Shown: positions 13,106 to 13,160 of the stretch, one piece after another
Position numbering within the stretch: position 1 is the stretch's first letter
How the letters are laid out: every line of letters starts with the position of its first letter
Assembly (NCBI GenBank): GCA_036675955.1
Contig: JAKFDW010000094.1
Coordinates: 1 to 13,160, forward strand
From: Pollutimonas sp036675955
GTDB taxonomy: Bacteria; Pseudomonadota; Gammaproteobacteria; Burkholderiales; Burkholderiaceae_B
Direction of reading: 5' to 3'
DNA length: 13,160 bases
Translations under genes and position numbers: made by a program
Notes under the pieces: generated by a model
What the model saw: the letters and a program-made list of their open reading frames with translations, nothing else
The model's database searches: none
What the model was told of the DNA's origin: nothing

Positions 13106-13160
13106 GGTTCAATGACCTCCCCACGCAACAGGAATTTGGCCATGGCGACCGTGCTTACAA
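13102..13160 (-). CDS. mrpF: Mrp/Pha/Mnh antiporter subunit F, C-terminal end only
   Basis: Only the last 18 codons lie in the window, reading VSTVAMAKFLLRGEVIEP and then TGA. This matches the end of MnhF/PhaF proteins, which finish with a hydrophobic stretch and a short basic-acidic tail. The stop overlaps the subunit G start by four bases. Order F then G is the fixed order of these operons, so subunits A-E are expected beyond the right edge. The identification rests mainly on this context. Confidence 0.8.
   Translation of the reverse strand, partial: VSTVAMAKFLLRGEVIEP

Noticed and set aside
12705..13124. 139-codon minus-strand frame overlapping mrpG
   Set aside because: It is an alternative frame of the mrpG region; the 111-codon frame carries the MnhG signature and membrane helices.
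1..13160. CRISPR arrays, insertion sequences, phage genes or tRNA-linked attachment sites
   Set aside because: I saw no direct repeats with spacers, no transposase or integrase motifs, and no duplicated tRNA 3' ends near either tRNA gene.

Overview
The window looks like ordinary chromosomal DNA of a GC-rich betaproteobacterium, most likely order Burkholderiales, family Alcaligenaceae (Bordetella/Pusillimonas type). That placement rests on overall protein character: a TTG-started RNase R, a TctE-type kinase, a tonB-exbB-exbD order and a small four-cysteine secreted protein of a type I associate with this group. It is a judgement from memory, not a computed placement. Codon use and GC are even throughout, and I see no insertion sequence, integrase, phage gene, CRISPR array or other sign of recent transfer.

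Layout. (1) 28-112, minus strand: tRNA-Leu(CAG), divergent from what follows. (2) 215-3501: rnr (RNase R) and rlmB (23S rRNA Gm2251 methyltransferase), an RNA-metabolism pair also adjacent in other proteobacteria. (3) 3604-4833: a PLP enzyme of the cystathionine gamma-synthase family, closed by a strong intrinsic terminator at 4880-4909. (4) 4910-5453: a long regulatory region with a consensus -35 element and a 29-bp dyad, then the nucleoid protein HU (hupB). (5) 5465-5674: a complete tRNA-Val(TAC) unit with promoter and terminator. (6) 5706-6074: hslR/Hsp15, a ribosome-rescue RNA-binding protein. (7) 6178-8391: tonB-exbB-exbD, the energy-transducing complex for TonB-dependent outer-membrane transport, preceded by a Fur-like site. 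(8) 8493-12146: an OmpR-family regulator, a TctE-like histidine kinase and the potassium transporter kup. The kinase and kup overlap by 4 bases, so the three genes look like one unit. (9) 12154-13160, minus strand: a secreted four-cysteine protein of unknown function, then the end of an Mrp/Pha/Mnh multisubunit cation/proton antiporter operon (subunit G complete, subunit F only its last 18 codons).

How the genes may work together. Most are housekeeping. The least ordinary arrangement is region 8: a two-component system that is not KdpDE, whose kinase has almost no periplasmic domain, is translationally coupled to a Kup potassium transporter and faces an Mrp antiporter locus. I infer a cation-homeostasis neighbourhood in which this pair may sense an ionic or membrane cue, but nothing in the sequence proves the signal or the target. 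Smaller points worth checking are a probable leaderless start for the regulator, the dyad against the hupB -10 box, a perfect 20-bp palindrome inside rnr, a Tyr-to-Phe change at the PLP-stacking position of the CGS-family enzyme, and a bulged hairpin at the 3' end of kup. I found no clearly new multi-gene defence or mobile system.
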